Positions 50,998 through 62,033 are shown, counted from the stretch's first letter. The stretch is DNA of 64,000 nt from Ceratopteris richardii (GCA_020310875.1 CM035407.1:201346153-201410152); one strand, 5' to 3'. The notes: a model not told the origin generated them from the sequence alone. Made by a program: numbers and translations.

Positions 50998-51426
50998 TCA
51001 CAATTGCTTCCATTGGCTCGACTTTACTCCATCATTTGGTGCATGTCTATGGTCTGCAAAGAAGCTTAATTCGTAGGCCACAAGTTTCACATTTAGGTTA
51101 GAAGATATTTTTGCAAAAATCTCTGAGTCCATTTCCAAGAATCCTATAAAAAATGCCTCTTCGAATGTCTGCATATATGGGCTTGGCAAAAACATGAGTC
51201 TTGAATATATGGCCATTAGTGTTAATCGACTTGGGATAGTAGATAAATAAAAAACAAGGGCATCCGATCCCTGGTTAATGCCGATGAAGTTCAAAAAAGT
51301 ATACTGAGCATGTTGAAACACCTTTATTACTGTAAGTAACATACTCAAAATTCTATTAGTCATTTTGATGGCTAAATCAGGTACTGAGGCGTATCTGGCG
51401 ATCCAAAATTTGATTGTCTTCACCAT
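50998..51426 (-). pseudogene. ORF3 C-terminal domain (B)
   Basis: 142 residues. TFEEAFFIGFLEMDSEIF and YELSFFADHRHAPNDG align with TFEEMFTTGFWEYLSEVF and CEQMVFSTHYRLPPSDE of A2 (23766-23900). The agreement between otherwise diverged families indicates selection on this protein in the past. Confidence 0.55.
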
Positions 51427-51661
51427 GTACTCTTCGGTTGGTAAGTACTTACAGGGGGGACTTGGTAATAATGGATAGTTTAGCCATTGATTATTTAAGC
51501 TTCCTTGGTGTTGTGCTTCCGAAAATTGTGTCCAGGAGCATCTTCAAGGTATTGCTGATTCCCAGTGTACCCATAATGTAGGATTCTTTTCCAAAAATTT
51601 TCACCTTAACTTGATTCCCTATTTGTTTGATGGCATGGGATAGCATTTGCACTATGATCTT

Positions 51662-52021
51662 TTATGGAGCAGTATATCTATGCATGTTTGGAAAGCAAAA
51701 ATGTTGGTGAATGAGTCGGACTTCCTCCTCTATATCAATACGATTGATATCTATGAACATTCGGGTCTTAGACCGCCAGCTTTCTTCTTTCAAAATTGTA
51801 TTTCCATCCTTTTCCCATCCGAAGGCTTCTTTAATTAAGTCATGGGTGAATTGTATGATGACCCACTCACCTACTACATCTAGGACTCTTGCTTCAGGTA
51901 CTAATGGATCATGCAAAGCCGGTTGTAAGGTTTTCATTACTTGTGTGCAATGCTGGAAATCCGGTTTGTAGATCGGGAGTTCAAAGTACTTCTGAATACC
52001 AGCTTTCTTCATAATGTCCAC
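51662..52021 (-). pseudogene. ORF3 N-terminal domain (B)
   Basis: 119 residues. KKAGIQKYFELPIYKPDFQHC aligns with RAGFIEYFSDPLPKPDIYKS in A2 (15950-16010), followed in both by hydrophobic segments (VVGEWVIIQFTHDLI / PGTFILLSFVNDPP). Lies about 860 bp downstream of the second protease, similar to A2. Confidence 0.55.
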
Positions 52022-52884
52022 CGTCGATGGAAGTTCATGTACGACTATCTTGGGACATCAATGGAGATTGATGGTCCGTGTCCATAATTTTAATTGTCAC
52101 CAAGAACAAATAGTCCCCAGTAGGTTGATCCTCTTAAAACCAATGACCTTTTGCCTTCGTCACGCTCTGTAGGGGGAATTCTAGCATCTCCTCCTGAATT
52201 CTAGCATCTGCACTTGTAATAAGGAGAGCATTAGCTTTTTATAGAAGGCATGTCATTCTAAGTGATGTGTGCCTTAGTGACATGTTGTTCATTGCGTCAC
52301 TCTGTTTCCCCTTACTTAAGTAAGTATGATCTCTTACCACATATCTTTTCATTTACATTCCTGGAAGAAAACAAGAATTAGTTTAGCTGAAGCATTTATT
52401 TATTTACATAATAGGTTCATTCCTAAGGAAGTAGAATCTATGATCTATTCCTAAGTGGGAAATGTGCACCACTAGTTTTGTTGAACATATTCTGTTCCGA
52501 ATGCATGGCCTCATAGTATGGCCCTGTCATGCATACTCTAAGTGCATTCGATTCTTCGTGAGTGCAATTGGAATCTTGTTGAATATGTTGTGCATGTCCT
52601 TGCTACCTCTTGGGTCTCCATATCCATTTTGTAGTTGATGTGTGAGACTTTGTCTTCTCTTGGTTTTGTTGTGCTCTAGGTTTTTCCTCTTTCCCTTATT
52701 TAGTCTGATTGGTTGATATCATGTTCCTCTGGTAACTTTGGTGAATCTTGTTTGGCTTCATGGTCCTTTGTTGATGTAATATTTCTTCCTACTTGTCTAT
52801 CTCTTGACTTGCAATCCGTCAGACTTTCTTCAGAATCCATATGTGCTACCATGTTGTCTGGGGTTCTACTCATGACTTTGGAAG
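52022..52884 (-). other. Spacer between second protease and ORF3 (B)
   Basis: Mostly without a frame. The 62-residue frame at 52700-52888 is hydrophilic and continues the Gln/Ser/Asp-rich end of the protease ORF. Confidence 0.35.
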
Positions 52885-53748
52885 TCATACTCTCAGAAGT
52901 ATTTTTGGTCCTGCTTTTGATGAAGAGAATTTTTTGTTTCCTGTTTCCTTCATAGGGTGAGTGACCTGTATCAGTGTAGAATTTTCTGTTTCCCTCATTC
53001 GATCCTTGCGAGCCCAGTGTAGATTAGCATTTCCTGGTTGCGATAATCGAATAGTGGACTTCCATGTGGATGTTCTTTCCTTGTTGTAGGTAACTTTAGG
53101 AGCGTCGTCTTCATAGTTCCCCTTGGATTCACCATTTATTGGAGATGAAGGCACCTCATCAACTGATGCATTGGTATTGGTAGTCAATCCTTTCTTAGGG
53201 CACTCCGCTGGTAAAATTTTGATTGGTTTGTTTGCTAACCCCTCTTCTAGGGTTTCTTCCTCATGCTTGATGGCCTCATGTAAGTGAGGGAGTCTTTGTT
53301 CTAGCAGGCTAAAGATTTCCTTATGCCCTATTTTGGCTGAGATGTACCCTTGCGCTAGATGAATGCTCACTTCATTTTCAATAATCCAATCTTGCCCTAG
53401 GATTATATTTTCTATTAAATCCTCATCTTTACACACTAGAACTCGTTTCTCCATAGTGGAATTTCCTAGGTGGAGAGATATCATGGCTTCTCCATTGCAT
53501 TCTATGACTTGGCCTCCAATGCCTATCATGTGACCTTTAGTTGATTTTATGATCGTCTGAAGATGCATAACAGTCATTCGTATGCAACTAAGTGCTTCTC
53601 CCGAGTCTATCAATGCATCTATTAGCTGGTATTCGGTAGTTCCAAACCCTAGGTTTAAATATGGTTGGGATATGTTGTGGTTGTTTGTGTTGGCCTGGTG
53701 AACTTGATAGTTGGCCATTAGAATAGGCTCCTCTCCTTTAAATACCAT
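52885..53748 (-). CDS. B second retropepsin-like domain
   Basis: 287 residues. DALIDSGEALSCI (D48-S49-G50), HMIGIGGQVIECNGEAMISLHLG, KRVLVCKDEDLIENIILGQDWIIEN (IILG 115-118). The spacing of the two motifs (about 67 residues) is as in A4 and A2. The C-terminal half is hydrophilic, with TWKS and LHWARK, possible W-box relatives. The catalytic Asp is retained. This protein is diverged from family A but keeps both motifs. Confidence 0.78.
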   Translation of the reverse strand: MVFKGEEPILMANYQVHQANTNNHNISQPYLNLGFGTTEYQLIDALIDSGEALSCIRMTVMHLQTIIKSTKGHMIGIGGQVIECNGEAMISLHLGNSTMEKRVLVCKDEDLIENIILGQDWIIENEVSIHLAQGYISAKIGHKEIFSLLEQRLPHLHEAIKHEEETLEEGLANKPIKILPAECPKKGLTTNTNASVDEVPSSPINGESKGNYEDDAPKVTYNKERTSTWKSTIRLSQPGNANLHWARKDRMRETENSTLIQVTHPMKETGNKKFSSSKAGPKILLRV

Positions 53749-54215
53749 TCATCCCTTTGCCTTATCCACAATTTTCGTTTCTTGATACACTCTAGGGCTT
53801 CTTGCCTTGCCTCTTCTCTAATTCTCTCCTCTTCTTTTTTTTGGTTTTGCGCACATACGAGTCGTGCTAACATTTGGTCTGTCAATGGCTCCATGTAAGT
53901 TTTTTCTCGACAACCACTTATGTAATTAGGAAGTATATCTCCATCTAGAGTGGCTAGGTTAACAGCTCCACTTATTGAAATCCTATTGATTATTGGAGGT
54001 CCATATCCGCGTTTCTGTAGCTTCTTGGTGTGTTGCTTCGAAGTATACACTTGGACTAAATCTCCTTCTTTTAGTCCTTTATCTTTGAGGTGCGCATCAT
54101 AATATGCTTTTTGTCTTCTTTTCGCTACATAAATTACCGCAACAGCTTGTGGTCTTGTTTTGTGTAGTTTCTCAATCTGCTCGAGTTGTTTGGAAAACTC
54201 ATGCCCCGTCCATTC
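53718..54215 (-). pseudogene. B integrase C-terminal module
   Basis: 53718-54050: KQHTKKLQKRGYGPPIINRISISGAVNLATLDGDILPNYISGC, MEPLTDQMLARL, then the basic helical linker EEERIREEARQEALECIKKR, as in A2 13791-13890. Upstream the frame breaks; AKRRQKAYYDAHLKDKGLKEGDLV can be read in another frame. Confidence 0.75.
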
Positions 54216-54218
54216 ATA

Positions 54219-54542
54219 CTATTGTGCCACTCTTAAAGTAGGCACCAAAAAATCAATTGGCAGGATTGCATTTTGTCCATACACTAGGTTAAATGGTGTA
54301 GTTCCAATGGTTGTTTTGTAAGCCACACGGAAAGCCCAAATTGCATGATGCAATTGTTTGTCCCAATCTGACCTTCCACTATTAACTATCTTTGTCAATA
54401 CAATGCACAACACCTTATTGGAACTTCCTGCTTCACCATTGGCTTGAGGATGATAAGGGGCTGATTTTTTATGAATCACTAAGAACTCATTCATCAAGGA
54501 CTCTATTACTTCATTAATGAAATGTGTTCCTCGATCACTCAC
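54219..54542 (-). pseudogene. B integrase core, second half
   Basis: 107 residues. SDRGTHFINEVIESL (D3), then HPQANGEAGSSNK; the position 36 after D3 is Gly39, where Glu is expected, and a Glu stands two residues earlier. VAYKTTIGTTPFNLVYGQNAILPIDF ends the core. Confidence 0.85.
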
Positions 54543-54602
54543 TATCTCTATAGGTAGTCCAAAGCGAGTAAAGATATGCTCAAAAAGAAACTTAGCTGTG
54601 GT

Positions 54603-55511
54603 CTATGCATCATTTTTTCTAGTTGCTTTTGCCTCTACCCATTTAGTTAGATAATCAGTTGCTACTATTATGTATTCAGTGTGTGATCCTTTGGCTAGTG
54701 GATTAATGGGTCCTATGAAATCAATACCCCATTTGGAAAAGGCTCTTGCACAAACCATAGGTCTCAATGGCATGTCATCTCGTCTAATAGGATATTTAGC
54801 TCTTTGGCATACCTCACAACTTTGTACGTAGGTTTTTGCATCCATATGTAGAGTTGGCCACCACAAGCCTGCAAAGAGGATCATTTTTATAGTTCTTTTG
54901 ACTGAGAAATGTCCTCCTATAGCACCTGCATGTGTCATTTCTAATATGGGTAAGTACTCTCCTTCATGTACACATAGTCGTAGTTGATTTTCTTTCCCTC
55001 TCTTAAATAATTGTCTCCCCATGATGACATAGTTCTTACTCATTTCTTCTAGGGATCGTTTCCTCGCTAAAATTGTTCCTTCCTCATGCTCTCGTATCTT
55101 TAAGAACTTCATTAATGTCTTACTCCAGTTGGGTACTATTGTAGGGAAAGGTAAAGATGTGTGATCATCTAGAGTGGTTTCCTGACATTCCATACAACTA
55201 CTGACATGCTCATGAACATCCTTAGGCATATCAGGCCAATAGACTCCTAATCGTTTCAATTCTCTTAGGGTTCCATGAGTTCCCTTGGGCATTCTCCATT
55301 TGTTTACGTGCGCTTGTTCAATCAAGTTCTTCTGTTCATCCTCTTTTACACACCTAGACAACACACCATTGGATTCTTTATGGTACACACTTCTTGCTAC
55401 AATGTGTAAATAACGCAATTGTAGAATTTCCTTTCTAAGCTCCTTGTTAATTGAGTGTTGTGGTCCATGAGTGAGTATTGAAGGCATCACTCTAAAGCGT
55501 AGACTCCCCAT
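54603..55511 (-). pseudogene. B connection, HHCC blocks and integrase first half
   Basis: 302 residues. First HHCC-like block ([29 protein letters not shown]), then the second ([23 protein letters not shown] ... [14 protein letters not shown]) and [11 protein letters not shown] with the first catalytic Asp. The N-terminal residues FRVMPS belong to RT and jump directly to the connection, so RT palm/thumb and all RNase H are deleted. Confidence 0.85.
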
Positions 55512-56199
55512 TCAGTCGTGAATGCGGTCTTAAGTTGGTCCTCAGTAGCAATAGCTACTTGGTTGTATCCAGAGAATCCATCCAAGAAGTAGGTAATGGG
55601 TAACTATCATGGATCGTAGCTGCATTGACTTTCTTTAGATTAATGCACACTCTCGATTTCTCGTTCTTCTTGGGCACAACTACTAATGGTGACACCCATT
55701 TGGTATGTTCTATCTCATAAATGAATCTAGCTGCTAATAGTTTGTCTGTTTCTTCTTTAGTTTTAGCTGCATAAACATCATTATATTTGTATTTGTGTTG
55801 CTTCGATGGTTTTGCATTAGGCGTCATTGGTATTCGATGAGAACAAATGGAGGGTTCCACACCTTTGAGGTCCTCGTAGGTCCATGCGAACACATCTCGA
55901 TATTCTCGAATTAGTCTCATCAATTCCTCTTCCTCCTCTGGTGACACATCCTTTCCTATGTATGTACATCTTTCTTCTCCATTTTCTATAGTCACTATGA
56001 TTTTTTTTGTTTGTTCCTTGTTGTCATATGCTTCTCCTTCTCTCGCTTCTCTCTTAGGCGTCTGAATGGCTATTTTCCTTTCCTCTACTTTGTATCTTTT
56101 CAAGTGCTCTAGGACTTCAAATAGATTTGGGGTTGGGTCGATTTTACCGATGGTTTTCTCATGATTTATTACTTCTTGAGCTGCTTCTATTGCTAACAC
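55512..56199 (-). pseudogene. B RT N-terminal part, internally deleted
   Basis: 214 residues. KKIIVTIENGEERCTYIGKDVS, LIREYRDVFAWTYEDLKGVEPSICSHRIPM, FIYEIEHTKWVSPLVVVPKKN, VCINLKKVNAATIHDSYPLP. A short segment is missing after SYPLP; LDGFSGYNQVAIA follows in another frame. YVDD is absent. Confidence 0.82.
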
Positions 56200-56333
56200 C
56201 TTCGTTGTTCCATCCTTGTCTATGCTTGAATGGCTTCTAAATAGCGTTCCTTTGAATCAAACTCCGGTTCCATCTTTATGCTCTCGTATTCTTCTTTCCA
56301 TTCCTTTTCTAATACTTCTCCTGCTTCTACCTC

Positions 56334-56642
56334 CTAAAGAACTACCATGTAAAGGCTTACATCATAGCCTTCTTTGGCTACAAATTCATTCATGGTCAAT
56401 ACTTCTTCATTTACATAGACATCCAAAGTGTCTAAAATTTCCATCCAACCATGCAATTCAAATGCTTCATCAGGAAAAACTTGAGGTGTATACATTGGGT
56501 CCTCTACGGGTCGATAATTTTGATGTCCTATGGGCCATAGCTGAAGTATTTTATCCTCTCTCTTTGCTTCCTTACACATCCATAATTGGCCATCCTCATG
56601 CATCCACGATTGATCACTTGATCTGGCACTATCGATAGACAA
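56334..56642 (-). pseudogene. B linker between protease 1 and RT
   Basis: 102 residues. SWMHEDGQLWMCKEAKRED, YTPQVFPDEAFELHGWMEIL and AKEGYDVSLYM align with 36968-37260 of A4. Unknown role. Confidence 0.6.
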
Positions 56643-56762
56643 ATCATCTTCTTCCTTCTGTATGGGATTCCATTGTAGTGGGGGTACATCCCTATATGCA
56701 AATGTATGAAGATTGATCTTTGTAGTGGTTCCTTGATGTTGAAGGTATAATGAGTCTCTTCC

Positions 56763-57374
56763 CTAGTCTTGTACTACTCGGAATTGTCTCATGAAAGGTC
56801 TTCCTAATATCATTTCATAATTATTTTCCTTTCCAAATTGACATATAGCTAATGTATGCTCAAACTTGACTCCACAGGTGGTTAATCTAATTTTTTCCAA
56901 TATTCCCACGGGTTTCTCTACATGACCATCTGCTAACTGAAGCTTCATATGCATTGGTCGCAGGGTTGGCTTTCCCCATTTCTCCCAAATCTCTTTGGTG
57001 GCAATACCCACTCTCGCTCCTGTGTCTAGTATGGCCTTCGTCATGTATCCATTGTATGTGATGGGTAAACATGTGTTGCGCTCGCCTCCTTCACTAAATT
57101 CTCCAACCTTATCCATCGGAATTTGTATAGTAGAAGGGTTTTTGGTTTCCTTGCTTTCATTTTTGTTTTTCTCCTGCTCTAACTTCAACTGTCCCTCTAA
57201 TTGTTTCCATAATTGTGGTTTGACATGAAGTAATTCTTCCACAGTCAATTGACATTGTACTTTATTCTTTTTGAGTTCTGCTAGATCGTGTGAGGTCTTG
57301 TATGAAGACTCCTTTTCTTTTACTAGTGTTGTGGGAGCACAGAAGATTATGGATTCCTTCTCATATTCTCCCAT
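56763..57374 (-). CDS. B protease 1
   Basis: 203 residues. KVQCQLTVEELLHVKPQLWKQL (residues 38-59) matches the region just before protease in A3 (KVQCRLTVEELLKAKPELWNHV). AILDTGARVGIATKEIW (D117-T118-G119) and EMILGRPFM complete the retropepsin motifs, all retained. This is the normal Gypsy protease, distinct from the second domain at 52885-53748. Confidence 0.85.
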   Translation of the reverse strand: MGEYEKESIIFCAPTTLVKEKESSYKTSHDLAELKKNKVQCQLTVEELLHVKPQLWKQLEGQLKLEQEKNKNESKETKNPSTIQIPMDKVGEFSEGGERNTCLPITYNGYMTKAILDTGARVGIATKEIWEKWGKPTLRPMHMKLQLADGHVEKPVGILEKIRLTTCGVKFEHTLAICQFGKENNYEMILGRPFMRQFRVVQD

Positions 57375-58156
57375 GTAGTTTTGGTAGGGTAGAAATGTTG
57401 CGTGCTTCCTCTCTATTTCGGTCTAGCATGGAGACTTCTTCATATATTTCTTCCAAAATAAGTGTTTGCTGATAGTCTTCCACATCCAATTCCTCAAAAG
57501 GTGGTTTTTAATTCCATTCTTATTCGATTGATCTTCTTGAATCCTAGTCCACAACTCTCTTGGCCAATCAGCTTCTAAATCAGGGACTGTGGACATGGAT
57601 TTGTCCTGAGTATTCAATAGTTCTTTCTTATCATTCCTCTCGTTTGGTTTTTGGTTCTTTGTTTTAAGACAATTACTGTATTGACGCTCACATATTCTCG
57701 TCTCTGGTAGAACAAGGATAGTCTTTTCTAGAGTGGCTTGAGAGACCTCTATGAGTTTTCTACATATAGCAAGTCTCTCTTTTTCTAACTCTCCTTGCGG
57801 GTAAAGTTTTTCGTGCTACTCTACGTTTGGTCCATTTGTGATTCTAGCTTTTCAACCACATGTCTAAATCATCTGGTCTTGGGTCCGTTAGAATTGATCT
57901 TGGCTTGTCTGGTTCTAGTGTCTGCGGTGTAATGGGAATTTCTTCCTGAATTTCAGGTTCCTTAAGTCTCTTGCTACCTCTTTTGTCCTTCCTTTCTTCC
58001 TTATTTCTATTTTTCATCTATTTTTCTTTGAGTTTTTCCCTTCTATCCTTCTACTTTTGGCTTTTTGTTGGTTGATATTCTCAAGTGGATCCTCTGAGTC
58101 TTCCACGACTTGTACTCTAGGTTCTAGGTTTTTATTCTTTCTTGCTCTGAGTCTAC
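57375..58156 (-). pseudogene. B Gag-to-protease region
   Basis: Short broken frames (57423-57617: LEADWPRELWTRIQEDQ and others). Corresponds to 63230-63850 of A3. No recognisable domain. Confidence 0.4.
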
Positions 58157-58397
58157 TCATTTTCTTTCTTGTCCTTTTGCTTGTGCTCGTGTGATGGCCT
58201 TCAATGGTACTCTGTATTCCTTGTCACTTCTTGATGGTTCAATTACTTCTATTACGTTAATAGGTGCAGTGTCATGAGTCTTATTGGGATTCTTTGGACA
58301 GTCTCTAAATAGGAGTTCCTTCCCACACTCATTGCAATACCCTTGCCACATGGCATAGGTGGTTTGATGGGTGGTCTTATGGGTGTTAGTGCCTTGG
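58157..58397 (-). pseudogene. B Gag C-terminus with CCHC knuckle
   Basis: CNECGKELLFRDCPKNPNKTHDTAPINVIEV ... AITRAQAKGQ aligns with CLDCGKEHLPRDCPRNPSSAPKITPINVVAL ... AVTRAQALKQ of A3, the last of several knuckles. It ends at the A3 insertion point. Confidence 0.75.
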
Positions 58398-59008
58398 TGT
58401 TGGAACTCAAGGTCAAGCACAAGCATGGAAGCACATCAGAAAGGTGGACATACACAAGAATAAGGAGCAAGTAGGGAGCTCCAAGAAGTACATGACAAAT
58501 TTTCATAAGAATCCCCTACAAAAATAGTGATTTTCATCACTAAAAACCATTGTAAATACCATTTTCTATTTTTGTAACTCCATTTTGTTCAAGCCGAGGA
58601 GTCCTTGAGCTTGAGGAGTATTAGAACTATCATCCTACCAATTTTCAAAATTTTTAGACTTTGTTTGAGCCCTCAAATAAGCCCTGAAACCTAATTTTTA
58701 ACTAGGCCGGAGACTAGGTCTAGACAGGGCCAAAACTAGTCCAAAAACTAAAAGAGCTAGAGAACTCATTTTTGAGGTTAGCTTGTTAGAGAATAGAGCT
58801 TTTGTAAGAGAACTCTTTTGCAATCAAAGCTTTCCATTGTTCCTCTCTTTGATCTTGCCTTGTGTGCGTGTGTGTGTGTGTATGTGTGTGCATGTTGGTG
58901 TGCTTTCACTCACACACTTGTGCCTTCACTTGCTCGTGGTCTTCATACCGGTCCTCACGTCTCCACGGATTGACAAGTAAAGGAGGTGATGCTTACGCTT
59001 GAGCTACA
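58398..59008 (+). repeat. 5' LTR of A3
   Basis: 611 bp, TGTTGGAACTC...GAGCTACA. Alternating TG tract at about 58863-58893. Where A1, A2 and A4 have CTATAAAA(A/G)G, this copy reads CTAAAAGAG (58747-58756), i.e. the TATA core is gone. Confidence 0.9.
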
Positions 59009-59016
59009 CCAAATTT

Positions 59017-59033
59017 TGGCGCCGTTGCCGGGG
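59017..59033 (+). promoter_or_regulatory. tRNA-Asp PBS of A3
   Basis: TGGCGCCGTTGCCGGGG is a full 17-base complement of the plant tRNA-Asp(GTC) 3' end. 8 bases separate it from the LTR. Confidence 0.93.
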
Positions 59034-60372
59034 AGAGAGCTTCGAGGACGAGCGTTGTGATGGTAAGATCGTAGATTTGCGACGTTGGAAGGTAAAAAAA
59101 CTATCATTTTGTTCATTTTCTGATTTTTCTTCTTCATCTTCATCATCATCACCATCTCCATCTTCTTCCATCTTCTTCTTCATAGAAATTTCTTGCTTTT
59201 TAGTGCATTTTCACCATTTTCATACCATTTTTCATGCATTATTGTGTGAGGAGTTAGGAAGTGCAAGAGAGTGCAAGCGCTGTGTTTTTTTCATAATTTT
59301 TTGCACATACGGAGCTCGCCATTGCTCGGCGCTCAAAAATTCGAAGTTCCCACCAAAAAACATGATTCTGTGATGAAAATCGTGATTCTGTGAAAATTCA
59401 AATTTTTTCTTAAAATCGCGATTCTCTGTTTCCCGCTTAAAAGCCTTTTGAAAAGAACACGATTTTGTGGTCATTCTCAAAATCGCAATTTTGTGGTTGT
59501 GCTCAAAATCGCGATTTTGTGGTTGTGCTCAAAATCGTGATTCTCACAAATCACGATTTTCAGCAAAAAAAAAACACGATTCTGAGAAAACACGATTCTG
59601 TGGATGTGCTCAAAATTGCAATCCTCTAAATTTTTGGAAACCACGATTCTCTGAGACAAAATCGCAATTCTCTAGAACACGATTCTCTAAAACACGATTT
59701 TGTGAAAACACGATTTTGTGAAAACACGATTCTGTGAACCACGATTCTGTGAAAACACGATTCTTTGCTCAAAATCGCGATTCTCAAAAATCACGATTTT
59801 TAGCCAAAAACACCATTTTGTGAACCACGATTCTGTGAAAACACGATTCTCTGCTCAAAATTGCGATTTTCAAAAACACGATTTTCTGCTCAAAATCGCG
59901 ATTTTCAAAAACACGATTTTCTGCTCAAAATCGCGATTCTCATAAATCACGATTTTCAGCCAAAAACACGATTTTTTGAAATCACGATTCTCAAGGTACA
60001 AAATCACGATTCTCTGAAGATTTAGAGCATCGCGATTCTCTTGAAGTTCACAAAATCGCGATTCTCTTAAAGTTCACAAAATCGCGATTCTATGATTTCA
60101 CAGCATCGCGATTCTCTTGGTTTCACAAAATCGTGATTCTCTTGAAGTTCACAAAATCGCGATTTTTTCCAAAAGGTCTTGTTTGCCTGTTTTGACCCCC
60201 AGGAGCCTGATTTGACATAACTTTTTCATCCAAAGTCCATTTTTTGAGCTCTATAGCTCGTTGGAAAGCTCGTTTCGAATCCTACACGAGAACTTATGAG
60301 CAAGAACCCAAGGGGACTCTAAAGGATTTTGAACCATACTAAGGGGAAATTTTGGAGTCTTAACCAAAGCTT
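59034..60372 (+). other. Leader of A3 (about 1.3 kb)
   Basis: Pyrimidine/CATC-rich part (59100-59190), the palindromic array (59360-60165) and a conserved block (60175-60295), then the first gag ATG. Frames in the array are by-products of the repeats. Confidence 0.8.
59360..60165. repeat. Palindromic array, AATCGCGATT type, in A3
   Basis: About 40 copies of AATCGCGATT, AATCGTGATT, AATCACGATT or half-decayed forms, joined by CTGTGAAAAC, CTCAAAA and CTCTGAAAC-like spacers. It corresponds to the arrays at 3790-4595 and 11086-11215 in reverse. Confidence 0.9.
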
Positions 60373-61080
60373 ATGAACCTGAGATCTGGTAGACACCTAG
60401 GCAAGGATAAACAAAGCATTAGATCTTCTCAGTCTAGTGTCAACCATACAGCTAAGTCTTGGGCACAACAACTAAGTGGTCGTCCTTACGTACTAAGCTC
60501 TGACACAAGTGACTCTGAAATGTCTTTTAGTATGGGGAAACCAGCAGGTGGCTCAGGAACTGCCCATCTATAAACACCAGAAGGTCCCTATAAGACACAA
60601 TTGGAATATATTTGGACCAACCGATTAGGTGCTCACATCTATGAGGATGGCCTGAGGCAATCAGTGGTCCAACTCAAAAATCCAGATCAACCCTTTGGAC
60701 TTGAACACCCGATGGTCAAGTTCGAAGAGGGTTCATACATTGATAAGGATGGAACCATGTATGTGGTCACCAACCTACCAGATAGGATTGATGAGTTTGG
60801 AAATATCATTCCTGAGAATGAGATAGGAGACCTAGAACAAGGAAATGTAGGACAAGGACCCGAGACTCCTAGAGGTAAGTCAGTTTTGACCAGAGTGATC
60901 ACTCCAGACTGGATCCCTCAAGACAACAAAAGCATAGAACTATTCTTGAATAGAGAAACAGAGGAAGCCTTTTGGAGATTCAAGCCAGATCAACCTAGCC
61001 AATTGGGCATAGTCATCATCTACGAGTTCAAGGATCCAGAGATACCAGGCAAAGTTGTCTACTTGGATAACACGTCATAG
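60373..61080 (+). pseudogene. A3 Gag N-terminal region
   Basis: 60373-60573 (MNLRSGRHLGKDKQSIRSS, basic) and 60601-61080 share one frame with a stop between (TAA near 60571). Hydrophilic, then a more globular segment (LGAHIYEDGLRQSVVQLKNPDQPFGLEHPMVKFEEG). No family is recognised; the position fits a matrix-like Gag N-terminus. A TAG ends it at 61078. Confidence 0.55.
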
Positions 61081-61256
61081 AAAATTTTCTTGGTAACAGA
61101 ACATGATAGACATGCATATACTTGGAAGAGTGAATTGATTTTCCCTCCACCAAGATCCAATGTTTCCCATGGCCTCCAAGGAGTAGGATCATCCCAACTC
61201 ATGAAGCCCAGAGAGAAAGAACTAGAGAGAGACCTGAGGTAAGTTTTGCACACACG

Positions 61257-62006
61257 GTGGGCAGAAATAGAGCAGGATTTAAAAATGAAAAACCTGAAAG
61301 AGAGAGACATCAAGCACATAGGCAACAAAGAGATGAACATGATTTTCCATTGCCTAGACCCCGAGAGCACACAAGAACCCTTAGACCCACTCAAGTGATC
61401 AAGGCAATGAAGAATTATTTTGACTTGTTAGGAGATCCTTATGATCATGTGGCTAAGTTCAAACAAGTGTTAAGAGCTGAACAGGTTGAGGATTTATTCA
61501 CCCAATACGAGGCATTTGGTTTGACTCTTAAGGGTACTGCCTTGGCTTGGTTTCAACCATTGAGTAGTCGCAACTATCACGATATAGGTCAGCTGCTAGA
61601 CGAATTCATTGTAGAATTTTCCAAGAGTGGTATCAGACATAACACATCATCTTTGATCCACAGTTTCAAGAAGACACCCCAAGAAACAATGCGACTAGCA
61701 GGTAGAAGGTTCAAACAGTACCTAGAAAGGTGCCCTGCTCCAGAGTTACCCACACCAGCCAAACAAGTGGCTTTGTTCTTAGATGGCTTACTGAGCACAA
61801 AGTTAAGATCATATGTGTACTTGAAAGAGCCTAGATCCATAGAAGAGTGTGTGCAGACGTGCATTGACATAGAAGATAACTTGGGTGAGGAGTTAGGATT
61901 GTCCAAACTCTATAAGGATTCTGATAGTTCTACTAGTCATACTTCAAGAATCTCCACAGAAATAGATGAGATAGCTGAGCAAGTTGCCAAGAAGCTGGGA
62001 GTCTAA
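61257..62006 (+). CDS. A3 Gag capsid region
   Basis: 249 residues. The core about 40-190 (FDLLGDPYDHVAKFKQVLRAEQ, FGLTLKGTALAWFQPLSS, LLDEFIVEFSKSG, SLIHSFKKTPQETMRLAGRRFKQ) is a clear Retrotrans_gag domain, including the ALAWFQ helix. It ends at a TAA (62004-62006) but the frame continues into the zinc-knuckle ORF, so Gag is split by a single stop. Confidence 0.9.
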   Translation: MGRNRAGFKNEKPERERHQAHRQQRDEHDFPLPRPREHTRTLRPTQVIKAMKNYFDLLGDPYDHVAKFKQVLRAEQVEDLFTQYEAFGLTLKGTALAWFQPLSSRNYHDIGQLLDEFIVEFSKSGIRHNTSSLIHSFKKTPQETMRLAGRRFKQYLERCPAPELPTPAKQVALFLDGLLSTKLRSYVYLKEPRSIEECVQTCIDIEDNLGEELGLSKLYKDSDSSTSHTSRISTEIDEIAEQVAKKLGV

Positions 62007-62033
62007 AATAGACAAACACAGAGAGTCACCTCA

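Larger units (their letters stand above)
49150..58397 (-). mobile_element. B: Gypsy family B element, 5' part displaced
   Basis: Minus-strand order from the right: gag end (58157-58397), protease 1, linker, RT, integrase, second protease, ORF3 remnants, polypurine tract, 3' LTR. The same architecture as family A with diverged sequence. RT is internally deleted. Its gag is cut at 58398 by A3; the remainder would lie beyond A3, outside the window. Confidence 0.82.

Noticed and set aside
59467..59945. Plus-strand ORFs rich in FSKTRF/CAQNRD repeats
   Set aside because: Translations of the palindromic array; no start context or homology.
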